Source of the DNA: Tatlockia sp.
GTDB taxonomy: Bacteria; Cyanobacteriota; Cyanobacteriia; Cyanobacteriales; Chroococcidiopsidaceae
Assembly (NCBI GenBank): GCA_013698215.1
Contig: JACCVJ010000460.1
Span: forward strand, 1 to 11,423
Length of the DNA stretch: 11,423 bases
Direction of reading: 5' to 3'
The notes beneath the pieces were generated by a model. That model was not told the DNA's origin and ran no database searches. It saw nothing but the letters and a program-made list of their open reading frames with translations. Positions 5,752-11,272 of the stretch are shown here, piece after piece. Position 1 is the first letter of the stretch. Each line of letters opens with the position of its first letter. The position numbers and the translations under genes were made by a program.

Positions 5752-7080
5752 TTAAATATTAATTGCTACTATAACTTTTGCATTAGTTAAACCAGAAACT
5801 TTCCAACTAGATTGAGAATTGAGATTAATTTTAACTTCAACGACTCTAGCATCTACATCCGCCGACGGATCGTTATCAATTATATCTTGTTTGCCAATGA
5901 GCCTACCAACTTCTACGACAGTTCCTTTTAATTCGCCATTAAAAGCCCGATTATCGCTTGTAATAGTAGCTTTTTGTCCGAGACGAATTTTACCAATATC
6001 TTCTTCTAATACTTCTGCTACTACTAGCATTGAATCAGTTTTACCTAGTTCAACAATGCCATCGGTACTAATATTTTCCCCGGCTCTGGTATGTATTTTC
6101 ATAATTTCCCCAGTTTGGGGCGCGGTAACATAAGTTAAAGCTAAATCAGCTTGAAATTGCTTTACACCAGACATGGCGCTATTGACTTGCGCTTGAGCTA
6201 TTTGCACATCTACCGGGCGAACTTCAACAATTTTATTTAAAGTAGCTCTTGCTTCATTAATTTGCTGAGTTATAGTAGCTATTGCGCTTTCCCTAATTGC
6301 TCTAGCTTCAATTAGCTGCTGTTGAATTGTACTTACTCTTTCTCGAAGTGTAGCTTGACTTTCGTTAACTTGCTCCGTTGTCGTTACTGCACTCAATCGT
6401 CTGCGTTCTAATTCTTGGGCAGAAATAGCGCCACTATTATACAAATCTTGATAACGTTGTAAATCGCCTTGAGCGTTGCTTTGCTCGGCTTCGGTACGCG
6501 CTACCGTTGCTTGGAGAGTTTCATTTTGCCCTTGGAGTTCGGCTTGCAAACGCGCAATAGTAGCATTGTTGGCTCTAATTTCACCGCTCAACTGAGCTTG
6601 CAAACGTTTAATTGTTGCTTGTTGGGCTTCGATTTCCCCGGTTTGCGCTCCAGCTTTGACTTTAGCTAGATTAGCACGGGCAACTTCTACTTGTTGTTTT
6701 GCCCCGTCTAAAGCCGCCGCTGTGCGATCGCGATTGTCTAAAATAGCTATTACTTGTCCAACAGACACTAATTGTCCTTCTTTTACCAATATTTTATCAA
6801 CTCTTGCTCCCATACCTTGAGCCGAGCTTGGTGCAGACACCTTAATTACTTCTCCTTGAGGCTCTAATCTGCCTAAAGCGATGGCAGATTCAATTACTGG
6901 CGTAGGAATTGCTACAGGGGTCGTAGGGGCTTGTGGTTGTAACTTATTAAAAGCGATCGCACCAAGCGCGATCGCACCAAGCGCGATCGCACTGGCGACA
7001 GCTAAACCTATCTTCCAGCGATTTTTGGGCTTTAACTCTGATTCTGCTTTTCGTATTGGCTGTTCGATCGTACTAGACAT
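5752..7080 (-). CDS. devB: DevB-type periplasmic adaptor (HlyD/membrane fusion family)
   Basis: The 442-residue adaptor links the DevC/DevA pump to an outer-membrane TolC-like channel. It has a cytoplasmic N-terminus of about 22 residues, one membrane anchor (about 24-45), a first half-lipoyl region (about 78-118, KILVKEGQLVSVGQVIAIL), long Ala/Gln/Glu-rich coiled-coil helices (about 120-285) and a second lipoyl/beta-barrel region (about 300-442, starting near LTYVTAPQTGEIMKIHTRAG). Family hallmarks and length are normal. The anchor contains a tandem AIALG-AIALG-AIAFN repeat (31-45) encoded by three HIP1-bearing 15-bp units. It is the first gene of the devBCA operon; a candidate promoter lies just upstream (7107-7134). 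Another HIP1 octamer touches the start codon region at 7082-7089. In Anabaena devBCA responds to nitrogen through NtcA, but only an imperfect NtcA-like match is seen here. Confidence 0.93.
   Translation of the reverse strand: MSSTIEQPIRKAESELKPKNRWKIGLAVASAIALGAIALGAIAFNKLQPQAPTTPVAIPTPVIESAIALGRLEPQGEVIKVSAPSSAQGMGARVDKILVKEGQLVSVGQVIAILDNRDRTAAALDGAKQQVEVARANLAKVKAGAQTGEIEAQQATIKRLQAQLSGEIRANNATIARLQAELQGQNETLQATVARTEAEQSNAQGDLQRYQDLYNSGAISAQELERRRLSAVTTTEQVNESQATLRERVSTIQQQLIEARAIRESAIATITQQINEARATLNKIVEVRPVDVQIAQAQVNSAMSGVKQFQADLALTYVTAPQTGEIMKIHTRAGENISTDGIVELGKTDSMLVVAEVLEEDIGKIRLGQKATITSDNRAFNGELKGTVVEVGRLIGKQDIIDNDPSADVDARVVEVKINLNSQSSWKVSGLTNAKVIVAINI
6953..6990. repeat. Tandem array of three HIP1-containing 15-bp units
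   Basis: GCGATCGC occurs at 6953-6960, 6968-6975 and 6983-6990, spaced exactly 15 bp. The unit GCGATCGCACCAAGC occurs twice in full and a third time in part. It is in frame with devB and encodes the repeated AIALG pentapeptide of the membrane anchor on the minus strand. Confidence 0.95.
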
Positions 7081-7106
7081 GGCGATCGCATCTCTATAAA
7101 TTTAAA

Positions 7107-7134
7107 ATATTATTCCTCAAATTTAAAAATACAA
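7107..7134 (-). promoter_or_regulatory. Candidate promoter of devBCA
   Basis: On the minus strand TTGTAT (7129-7134) is followed after 16 bp by TAATAT (7107-7112). This would start transcription near 7100 and give a leader of about 20 nt before the devB ATG at 7080. The -35 is a weak match, so this is tentative. Confidence 0.35.
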
Positions 7135-7205
7135 CTTATGCTAAGTATCTGCCACTAAAGTGATCCATTACCGATAAATAGTGCATATTTTCTAGTTTGT
7201 CGTAC

Positions 7206-7583
7206 TTACCTGCTAGAAATAACATTGATAAATGCTTTGCTCAAAGTCTTACCGAGGAAAAGCCAATCGAACCAAAACACCATGTGAATTGAAGAAATCG
7301 CCCAAAATACTTGTTGATAAGACTTTTTACTAATTTTATGGCGAAGTCTGCGCTGGGCAACAAAAGCACCTAACCAGCCCCCTGCAAATTCGCATAGATG
7401 GAGCATTTTTTCAGAAGTTCTCCAACCGCCTCGTTTTGCACGAGCCTTATCGTCAGCGTATACAGCAAAAGTTATTAAACTCATTACAGGATAGAGAATA
7501 AGCGGGAGTGGATTTGCCATTGTCAAAGCTACATGAATTGAGCCAGAGTTTAAGGCAGAATTGATAGCAGCAATAACCCCCAT
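7206..7583 (-). CDS. DUF1294 membrane domain, separated from its cold-shock domain by a -1 frameshift
   Basis: This 125-codon frame carries a complete DUF1294 domain: a hydrophobic span (about 26-43), SLITFAVYADDKARAKRGGW (35-54), RTSEKMLHLCEFAGGWLGAF (55-74), then AQRRLRHKISKKSYQQVFW (76-94) and a last hydrophobic segment. In many bacteria this domain is fused to an N-terminal cold-shock domain in one protein of about 200 residues. Here the cold-shock part lies in the frame of the overlapping upstream gene (7550-7876). The ATG at 7583 lies inside that gene, has no ribosome binding site and follows directly on a G5 run. The natural reading is one gene broken or recoded by a -1 shift. A later ATG (residue 22, MANPLP) is also possible for independent translation. 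Function of DUF1294 is not known to me. Confidence 0.82.
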   Translation of the reverse strand: MGVIAAINSALNSGSIHVALTMANPLPLILYPVMSLITFAVYADDKARAKRGGWRTSEKMLHLCEFAGGWLGAFVAQRRLRHKISKKSYQQVFWAISSIHMVFWFDWLFLGKTLSKAFINVISSR

Positions 7584-7876
7584 ACTGCGAAGGTAGATAT
7601 AGGGCGAGATTTAGAATCAAAGGTAGAAGTTGACTTAATCCTAGCTCCCAAAATAAAGGCATTGTCCGCACGAACTTTGCCATCTTTTTCAACTAAAACA
7701 TAGTAGTAAATTGTGTCATCTGTTTGCGGACGGCGAGTTGCATCTTTGATTTGCGAGATGTGCAAAAAAACTTCAGGACTACCATCAGTATGTTGAATAA
7801 AGCCAAAGCCGCGCTCGTCTATCCATTTTATAAGTTGTCCTTGGCGTTGACTATTTTTCATAAAGTAACTATCCAT
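7550..7876 (-). CDS. Cold-shock (OB-fold) domain, N-terminal half of a CSD-DUF1294 protein
   Basis: The 108-residue frame contains a cold-shock domain at about 12-72. RNP1-like GFGFIQ (23-28) follows the strand GQLIKWIDER, and RNP2-like VFLHIS (36-41) is intact, so single-stranded nucleic-acid binding is expected. After the domain comes a linker and the start of a hydrophobic span (AVWGLLLLSILP) that ends abruptly at TAA, exactly where fused homologues run into DUF1294. The remainder is in the next frame (7206-7583) with a 34-bp overlap. The start ATG at 7876 has GAGGTGAG just ahead of it (minus strand), a good though closely spaced ribosome binding site; the ATG five codons later is an alternative. 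Restoring one base near the G5 run at 7577-7581 would give a single 223-residue protein. Confidence 0.82.
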   Translation of the reverse strand: MDSYFMKNSQRQGQLIKWIDERGFGFIQHTDGSPEVFLHISQIKDATRRPQTDDTIYYYVLVEKDGKVRADNAFILGARIKSTSTFDSKSRPISTFAVWGLLLLSILP

Positions 7877-7921
7877 CTCACCTCTAACCAGTATCTTCCC
7901 TTACCGCATCCTAATTAATAA

Positions 7922-8134
7922 TTACGAGGCAAAGTCTCGCCCGTAAATTGCTGTCGGGTCTGGGACTTTAAGATCCCGGCAGATTTTACGGGCGAGAAAA
8001 TTATTTCACGATGACGCGGAATTGCTGAAACTCTTTGAGACAAACGATTAACATAGATCGCAATTGTTGCCTCCTTCTCTCAAAAATTCGCAACCGTGAG
8101 CCTCAATATGACGGCTCAAATCTAGACGCTTCAT
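7922..8134 (-). pseudogene. hicA: Degenerate hicA (mRNA interferase toxin), two indels
   Basis: The minus strand from ATG 8134 reads MKRLDLSRHIEAHGCEFLRE then GGNN, a clear HicA N-terminus, but hits TAA at 8048-8050 after 28 codons. The HicA sequence resumes in another frame at about 8058 (IYVNRLSQRVSAIPRHREI) and returns to the first frame at about 8006 (NNFLARKICRDLKVPDP, ending TAA at 7922-7924). This fits one inserted base near 8059-8062 and a loss of four bases near 8002-8008, where an ATAA repeat would allow slippage. The total span equals 70 codons, the usual HicA size. Its start overlaps the hicB stop in ATGA, the normal arrangement of a hicBA operon. The catalytic histidine region, usually a His near the SIY motif, is where the first lesion lies. 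I expect no active toxin. Confidence 0.85.
7935..7997. repeat. Long palindrome in 3' end of degenerate hicA
   Basis: A perfect 13-bp outer stem (TCTCGCCCGTAAA 7935-7947 with its complement 7985-7997) encloses a second stem (7951-7958 with 7975-7982, one T-G pair) and a third short one (7959-7961 with 7971-7973, after a bulged T7974). The loop is 9 nt. No clean T-tract follows on either strand, so it is at best a weak terminator. It overlaps the codons for LARKICRDLK through IYGRD of hicA. Confidence 0.85.
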
Positions 8135-8355
8135 GCAACGGACAGAAAAACAGACTCTTTAATCGCATCTTGTTCTTGGATCTGTTCTTCAGCAAGTATG
8201 CCATTAGCTTCTAGAACTAGCCTAATAGCTTCCTCTAGATTTATTCTGGCTTCCTCTAAAGAATCTCCTTGCGTGTTAACTCCAGGCAATTCTTCAACAA
8301 AGGCAACATAGCCTTCTGCAACTTTCTGAAACACCTTTGTTAATGCAATTTGCAC
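8131..8355 (-). CDS. hicB: HicB-family antitoxin
   Basis: The 74-residue protein begins QIALTKVFQKVAEGYVAFVE and continues ELPGVNTQGDSLEEARINL, the partial RNase H-like fold and pentapeptide-type motif of short HicB antitoxins. It ends shortly after the LEEAIRLVLEANG helix and has no added DNA-binding domain, as is common in the short cyanobacterial versions. The start is a GTG at 8353-8355 with AGGG (minus strand, 8363-8366) seven bases upstream; no in-frame ATG is available nearby. Its stop overlaps the start of hicA (ATGA at 8131-8134). Its normal partner is degenerate, so this antitoxin is either a leftover or neutralises a HicA encoded elsewhere. Confidence 0.87.
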   Translation of the reverse strand: MQIALTKVFQKVAEGYVAFVEELPGVNTQGDSLEEARINLEEAIRLVLEANGILAEEQIQEQDAIKESVFLSVA

Positions 8356-8382
8356 GAGTTTACCCTGTAAATCTTTAAGGCA

Positions 8383-8409
8383 ATTGTATCAAATATACTC
8401 TTGCTGCAA
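8383..8409 (-). promoter_or_regulatory. Candidate hicBA promoter
   Basis: On the minus strand an extended -10, TGATACAAT (8383-8391), lies 15 bp downstream of TTGCAG (8404-8409). The -35 overlaps a short dyad TTGCTGCAA (8401-8409). The spacer is shorter than optimal, so the extended -10 would carry the promoter. Confidence 0.4.
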
Positions 8410-8452
8410 CTTATTAGTGCAAGTCATGTCAGAGATATAAATAATTTGATCG

Positions 8453-9184
8453 CTAACATTCTGGCAAGTCAAACAAAATTGTAGTCATGTAATGTTCTGC
8501 CCATTGGTTGCCAAAAGCTTTTTCTAAAACTCTCCGAGTTTTGTCATTTTGCTGCTGTTTAGTACAGTAATACTGTTGTGCTGCAACAATTTCGGCTCTC
8601 TTTTCGCCGCATTGAGGTTGGGAGGCGCTCGCATTTTGGCAATGAATAGCTAAAAATGCCTCGACTCGCTGCACAAACATCTGTTCTTCTTCAGGAGATC
8701 CGGGACGCACGAAAATACAAAACTCGGAAAAAATATCCCCCCACTCAGGCAACTCGCGGTTATTACTAAAATCGAGCAGAGGTAATGCTTTAATTGGGGT
8801 GCTGTAGTCAGGAGTAGACAAGCGTTCGGCATTTAAAGGCGATAAATCGGCGATCGCGGCGCTAATTTGTCCCCTTCCTCCCACTAAGTCGCAACCAAAC
8901 ATTGGTAAGGCGTATTCGGGGCGCGGAAACATTACGCAATGCAAGATATCAAGCATTGTTCCAACTTTGGCAAGTTCTAGGTGCAGCTTGCGAAACTGGG
9001 GAGTTTGATAGCAGAGGTTTTCAATTACTAGCTTTTCCCCTTCTAGCTTTCCTTCTACATAGCCTAACTCTGCGGGCATGGGGTAAGGTGACAAGTCTAA
9101 ATATTTCTGCCAGCTACCCTCGATTACATTGGCTAATTGGCAAATTAAAGGGTGTTGTTGCGATCGCAAAGAAGATGATGACAT
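8453..9184 (-). CDS. pcyA: Phycocyanobilin:ferredoxin oxidoreductase
   Basis: This 243-residue enzyme reduces biliverdin IXalpha to phycocyanobilin with electrons from ferredoxin, giving the chromophore of phycobilisomes and cyanobacterial phytochromes. Recognition rests on long PcyA-specific stretches: QQHPLICQLA (9-18), LSPYPMPAELGYVEGKLEGE (31-50), YQTPQFRKLHLELAKVG (59-75), LHCVMFPRPEYALPMFGCDL (81-100) and VGGRGQISAAIADLSP (101-116). The three active-site residues known from the Synechocystis enzyme (E76, H88, D105) correspond by spacing to E70, H82 and D99 and are all present. Length is normal. I start at ATG 9184 (MSSSSLRSQQHP), because the longer frame needs a GTG at 9208; no ribosome binding site is obvious for either. 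An exact NtcA-type site lies 70 bp upstream (9254-9269) with a -10-like TAAGTG 23 bp beyond it, suggesting nitrogen control. Confidence 0.97.
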   Translation of the reverse strand: MSSSSLRSQQHPLICQLANVIEGSWQKYLDLSPYPMPAELGYVEGKLEGEKLVIENLCYQTPQFRKLHLELAKVGTMLDILHCVMFPRPEYALPMFGCDLVGGRGQISAAIADLSPLNAERLSTPDYSTPIKALPLLDFSNNRELPEWGDIFSEFCIFVRPGSPEEEQMFVQRVEAFLAIHCQNASASQPQCGEKRAEIVAAQQYYCTKQQQNDKTRRVLEKAFGNQWAEHYMTTILFDLPEC

Positions 9185-9253
9185 AGTTGTTTTTTTAAAT
9201 TGCGGCACTAAATAAAGTTATTTAACACTTATGGCGGTACAACTTTGATTATC

Positions 9254-9269
9254 TGTAACTTAGAATACA
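9254..9269. promoter_or_regulatory. Exact NtcA-type site TGTA-N8-TACA between pcyA and the 81-aa gene
   Basis: TGTA (9254-9257) and TACA (9266-9269) are separated by eight bases and extended by C/G on the outside (CTGTA/TACAG). Toward pcyA (minus strand) a TAAGTG hexamer (9226-9231) starts 23 bp after the site, close to the spacing of NtcA-activated promoters, though the last base differs from the TAN3T pattern. Toward the plus-strand gene no suitable -10 is seen. Confidence 0.5.
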
Positions 9270-9304
9270 GAAATAACAATTTAGTTGTGTGATGGGAAGA
9301 AACG

Positions 9305-9550
9305 ATGCAAGTAACTTACTACCAGCCAAACTTTTGTATTTTACCTGTAGGACAAATAGACTGGTCAAATAAAAATAGCTGCAACTTAACGCACTCGCCC
9401 GACACCTGGGTACACTTACTAAAATTGCCCAGCGAGTATAGTTATGACGAAGCACTACTACTGTGCGATCTGGGTGAAGATAAGTGGGTGGCGTGGGTTC
9501 CCAATCATGGAGAAACGGTATTAGATGCCCGTGATTTTTATCCTACCTAG
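9305..9550 (+). CDS. Small conserved-type hypothetical protein, 81 aa
   Basis: I do not recognise a named family, although the C-terminal half (YSYDEALLLCDLGEDKWVAW, 46-65, followed by VPNHGETVLDARDFYP) looks like short conserved hypothetical proteins I associate with cyanobacteria. The protein is acidic, soluble, without signal peptide or membrane span, with cysteines at 11, 26 and 54 and several tryptophans, consistent with a small compact beta-rich fold. ATG 9305 is preceded by GGGAAG (9294-9299), an acceptable ribosome binding site. It is divergent from pcyA and convergent with maf; its stop TAG lies inside the last codons of maf, an 8-bp overlap. Confidence 0.75.
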   Translation: MQVTYYQPNFCILPVGQIDWSNKNSCNLTHSPDTWVHLLKLPSEYSYDEALLLCDLGEDKWVAWVPNHGETVLDARDFYPT

Positions 9551-10142
9551 CTTGCCAAAAATCCGTAACATCGTAACCTAACTGTTCTAGCATTTGCCGC
9601 AGTAAGGGCATACTTAAGCCAATTACATTAGTATGGCAGCCAACAATTTTTTCTATAAATAAGCTGCCATAACCTTCTAAAGCAAAAGCCCCAGCACATT
9701 TGAGAGGTTCACTTGTAGCTACATATTTGGCGATCACGCGATCACTTATCTGAGCAAAATAAACTTCTGTCATCTGCGGATAATTAACCGTCCGATTTTG
9801 CACTAAGTCTATCAAAGCATGACCTGTATAGAGTTCGCCGACTTTACCGCGCATTTTTTGCCACCGGGCGATCGCTTCTGAGGGGTTTGCAGGTTTTCCA
9901 TGAATTTCCCCGTCTACTAGCAACACCGAATCGCAACCCAAAATTAACGCCGATTCAAATTGTCCAGCTACTCTTTCAGCTTTGCATTTAGCCAAAATCT
10001 CTACTAATTGACGCGGATCGCTTCTTTGAATTTGCGACTCATCAAAATTGCTTACACTTACTACAGGGTCAATTCCAGCAATTTGTAGCAAGCGGCGACG
10101 GGCGGGAGAGGCGGAAGCAAGGACAAACTGGGGTAAAGGCAT
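9543..10142 (-). CDS. maf: Maf-like nucleoside triphosphate pyrophosphatase
   Basis: The 199-residue protein has the Maf/HAM1-fold signature set: LASASPARRRLL near the N-terminus (8-19), FDES (33-36), the metal-binding GCDSVLLVDGEIHGKP (69-84), QKMRG (94-98), TGHAL (105-109) and the late block KCAGAFALEGYGSLFIEKI (148-166). Proteins of this family hydrolyse non-canonical or modified nucleotides (dTTP/UTP or m7GTP/CTP type) to monophosphates and have been linked to septum control in some bacteria. Which substrate class applies here cannot be told by eye. It follows the cyanoP-like gene after one base, so the two are probably co-transcribed. No ribosome binding site is visible, which suggests translational coupling. 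The length is typical. Confidence 0.93.
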   Translation of the reverse strand: MPLPQFVLASASPARRRLLQIAGIDPVVSVSNFDESQIQRSDPRQLVEILAKCKAERVAGQFESALILGCDSVLLVDGEIHGKPANPSEAIARWQKMRGKVGELYTGHALIDLVQNRTVNYPQMTEVYFAQISDRVIAKYVATSEPLKCAGAFALEGYGSLFIEKIVGCHTNVIGLSMPLLRQMLEQLGYDVTDFWQAR

Positions 10143-10143
10143 A

Positions 10144-10689
10144 TTAATAGACTAAGAAAGAATCAACTACCGATTCAAACTGAGCTTGAACTTTTTGCCA
10201 ACGTCTTTCGGGCGCAGAAGCGTTGAAAGTATAGAGTTTGCCTCGACTAACAGCGACACTCGCTAAATTGTGGCGTTCTTGTTGATTGGGAAGTTTGACA
10301 GCAAACTCTAAAAGGTAGTATTTTTTGCCTTTTACTTCTCTTGAGGCGGCGTTGACAAGTTCTGCTTCGCGTCCAGAATCAGAAGGTGCGATCGCACTTT
10401 TGCTTAATTTATACCCTACTTCCGTCGGAGTTCCAAGTTCTGCTAAAGTTTTACCATTAGCAACGGGACTAACTACCACTGATACATTTTCGCTAATTTC
10501 AATCATATCGTGAAAAACAATATCAGCACCGTTAGACACCTTTACTGGAAGCCAGCCGTTAGGATACAAAAACTCGTAGCCACGGGTTGCATCTACATAG
10601 CTTTTGAGTCCTGCCCCGGCTGTGGCACAACTTGTTAAATTAAAAGTAACTGCTATTACTAGCAAAAAAGCGGCAATTTTTTTCAACAT
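10144..10689 (-). CDS. CyanoP / PsbP-family photosystem II lipoprotein
   Basis: The 181-residue precursor begins with a lipoprotein signal peptide: a lysine pair, a hydrophobic core (IAAFLLVIAVTF) and the lipobox LTSC with the acylated cysteine at residue 21. The mature part is a PsbP fold: YVDATRGYEFLYPNGWLPVK (about 31-50), then VVVSPV, LAELGTPTEVGYKL and GKKYYLLEFAV, ending with the ERRWQKVQAQFESVVDSFLV helix typical of the family. CyanoP is attached to the lumenal thylakoid face and is an accessory or assembly factor of photosystem II rather than a stable core subunit. I start at ATG 10689 (MLKKIAAF) because the longer frame needs a TTG at 10707 and would spoil the signal peptide. The maf gene follows after one base. 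Confidence 0.92.
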   Translation of the reverse strand: MLKKIAAFLLVIAVTFNLTSCATAGAGLKSYVDATRGYEFLYPNGWLPVKVSNGADIVFHDMIEISENVSVVVSPVANGKTLAELGTPTEVGYKLSKSAIAPSDSGREAELVNAASREVKGKKYYLLEFAVKLPNQQERHNLASVAVSRGKLYTFNASAPERRWQKVQAQFESVVDSFLVY

Positions 10690-10731
10690 TAGGGGATTAC
10701 ACGCCAAGGAGCGTATTTTGATTGCTTCAAT

Positions 10732-10737
10732 AGTATA
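10732..10737 (-). promoter_or_regulatory. Candidate -10 of cyanoP-maf
   Basis: TATACT on the minus strand, about 42 bp upstream of the cyanoP ATG. Where a -35 would be expected there is instead the GTGCGATCGCAC palindrome and flanking sequence, so the assignment is tentative. Confidence 0.35.
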
Positions 10738-10799
10738 AAGAACTGTGCGATCGCACTTCCAACCAAAAACGCCCTATGCTATCAAGTACCGAGTTAAAC

Positions 10800-10836
10800 G
10801 GGTTTCATCCTGACAGTTTGCCAAACCCATTTTTAT
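10800..10836 (+). terminator. Orphan terminator-like hairpin
   Basis: GGGTTT (10800-10805) pairs with AAACCC (10823-10828) around a 17-nt loop, followed by ATTTTTAT. No plus-strand gene precedes it closely, so it would terminate an unannotated short transcript or be fortuitous. Confidence 0.35.
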
Positions 10837-10944
10837 CAAGGATATTGAAGCAATTTTTTATAATCACCCCAAAAACTCCAATATATTTATTTTTTCCTAG
10901 GCTAAAAATTTTTTGCCGCTCCAGCCTAACTACAGCGATTTAAG

Positions 10945-10973
10945 TAGGCAGCAAGTAGCTAACAGCTTATAAA
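10945..10973 (+). promoter_or_regulatory. Candidate promoter of the 59-aa gene
   Basis: TAGGCA (10945-10950) and TATAAA (10968-10973) are separated by 17 bp, giving a start near 10980 and a leader of about 25 nt before ATG 11005. Confidence 0.45.
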
Positions 10974-11004
10974 ATAAGATTATTAATTACTGGAAATAAA
11001 CACA

Positions 11005-11184
11005 ATGGATACCCAAACCCTTAAAGACAGAGTTGCTTTAGTGAAAACCAAGCGCGAAGAATTGCTAACTTTACTAGAACAGCCAAATTTGGGCAGCCTG
11101 AGAATTGATGTCAACCAAGCTTTAGAAGAAATGGACGACTTGATTGATGAGTTTAAGCGCACTTTTCCTGGAGAAGTTTATTAA
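11005..11184 (+). CDS. Small acidic helical protein, 59 aa, unknown function
   Basis: ATG 11005 opens a 59-codon frame ending TAA 11182-11184. The product starts MDTQTLKDRVALVKTKREEL and ends FPGEVY. It is acidic, leucine-rich with a charged heptad-like pattern, has no cysteine and no membrane span, and probably forms a helical hairpin broken around QPNLGSLRID (26-35). It looks like a short conserved cyanobacterial protein but I know no function. It is a stand-alone transcription unit: a TAGGCA-N17-TATAAA promoter precedes it and a perfect stem terminator follows 28 bp after the stop. The ribosome binding site is weak (GGAAA about nine bases upstream). Confidence 0.78.
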   Translation: MDTQTLKDRVALVKTKREELLTLLEQPNLGSLRIDVNQALEEMDDLIDEFKRTFPGEVY

Positions 11185-11212
11185 ATTAGCTTACTTATAG
11201 ATACTAGGAATT

Positions 11213-11257
11213 TCACGCTGATGGTTAAGGCATTTAACTTGTCAGCGTGATTTTTTT
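11213..11257 (+). terminator. Strong rho-independent terminator of the 59-aa gene
   Basis: The perfect 9-bp stem TCACGCTGA (11213-11221) / TCAGCGTGA (11242-11250) has an inner A/T-rich stem (11224-11228 with 11234-11238) and is followed directly by seven T (11251-11257). Confidence 0.93.
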
Positions 11258-11272
11258 AGATTCTGCACTTTT

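Larger units (their letters stand above)
10690..11004. other. Intergenic region between cyanoP and the 59-aa gene
   Basis: This divergent 315-bp gap has no convincing gene. It holds a candidate -10 for the cyanoP unit (10732-10737), a HIP1 core extended to the 12-bp palindrome GTGCGATCGCAC (10745-10756), a terminator-like hairpin (10800-10836), a 6-bp inverted repeat TAGGCT/AGCCTA (10898-10903, 10923-10928) around an A/T run, and a candidate promoter for the gene at 11005. Confidence 0.55.

Noticed and set aside
5106..6133. Plus-strand open frames opposite devC and devB (5106-5411, 5819-6133, also 6469-6669 and 6881-7099)
   Set aside because: They are mirror frames of strongly supported genes, with Ser/Thr/Pro-rich composition typical of antisense reading and no ribosome binding sites.
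7145..7158. NtcA-like GTA-N8-TAA upstream of devB
   Set aside because: One of the core bases is wrong and the distance to the best -10 (7107-7112) is about ten bases too long for an NtcA-activated promoter.
7574..7584. Canonical X-XXY-YYZ slippery heptamer at the CSD/DUF1294 junction
   Set aside because: The G5 run permits single-tRNA or polymerase slippage, but the in-frame codons TGG GGG TTA do not form the standard tandem-slip heptamer, so I do not claim programmed frameshifting.
7453..7692. Third minus-strand frame across the CSD/DUF1294 junction
   Set aside because: It matches neither domain, both of which are well supported in the other two minus-strand frames. It is a shadow.
7935..8000. 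Reading the palindrome as an inserted mobile or REP-like element
   Set aside because: Its sequence encodes the normal HicA C-terminus (LARKICRDLKVP) in frame, so it is native hicA sequence rather than an insertion.
8902..9186. Plus-strand frame opposite pcyA
   Set aside because: It is the complement of a gene identified with near certainty and has no features of its own.
10776..10943. 55-codon plus-strand frame in the cyanoP upstream region
   Set aside because: No ribosome binding site. The product is dominated by F, I, S, P and L as expected from random AT-rich DNA, and the terminator-like hairpin lies inside it.
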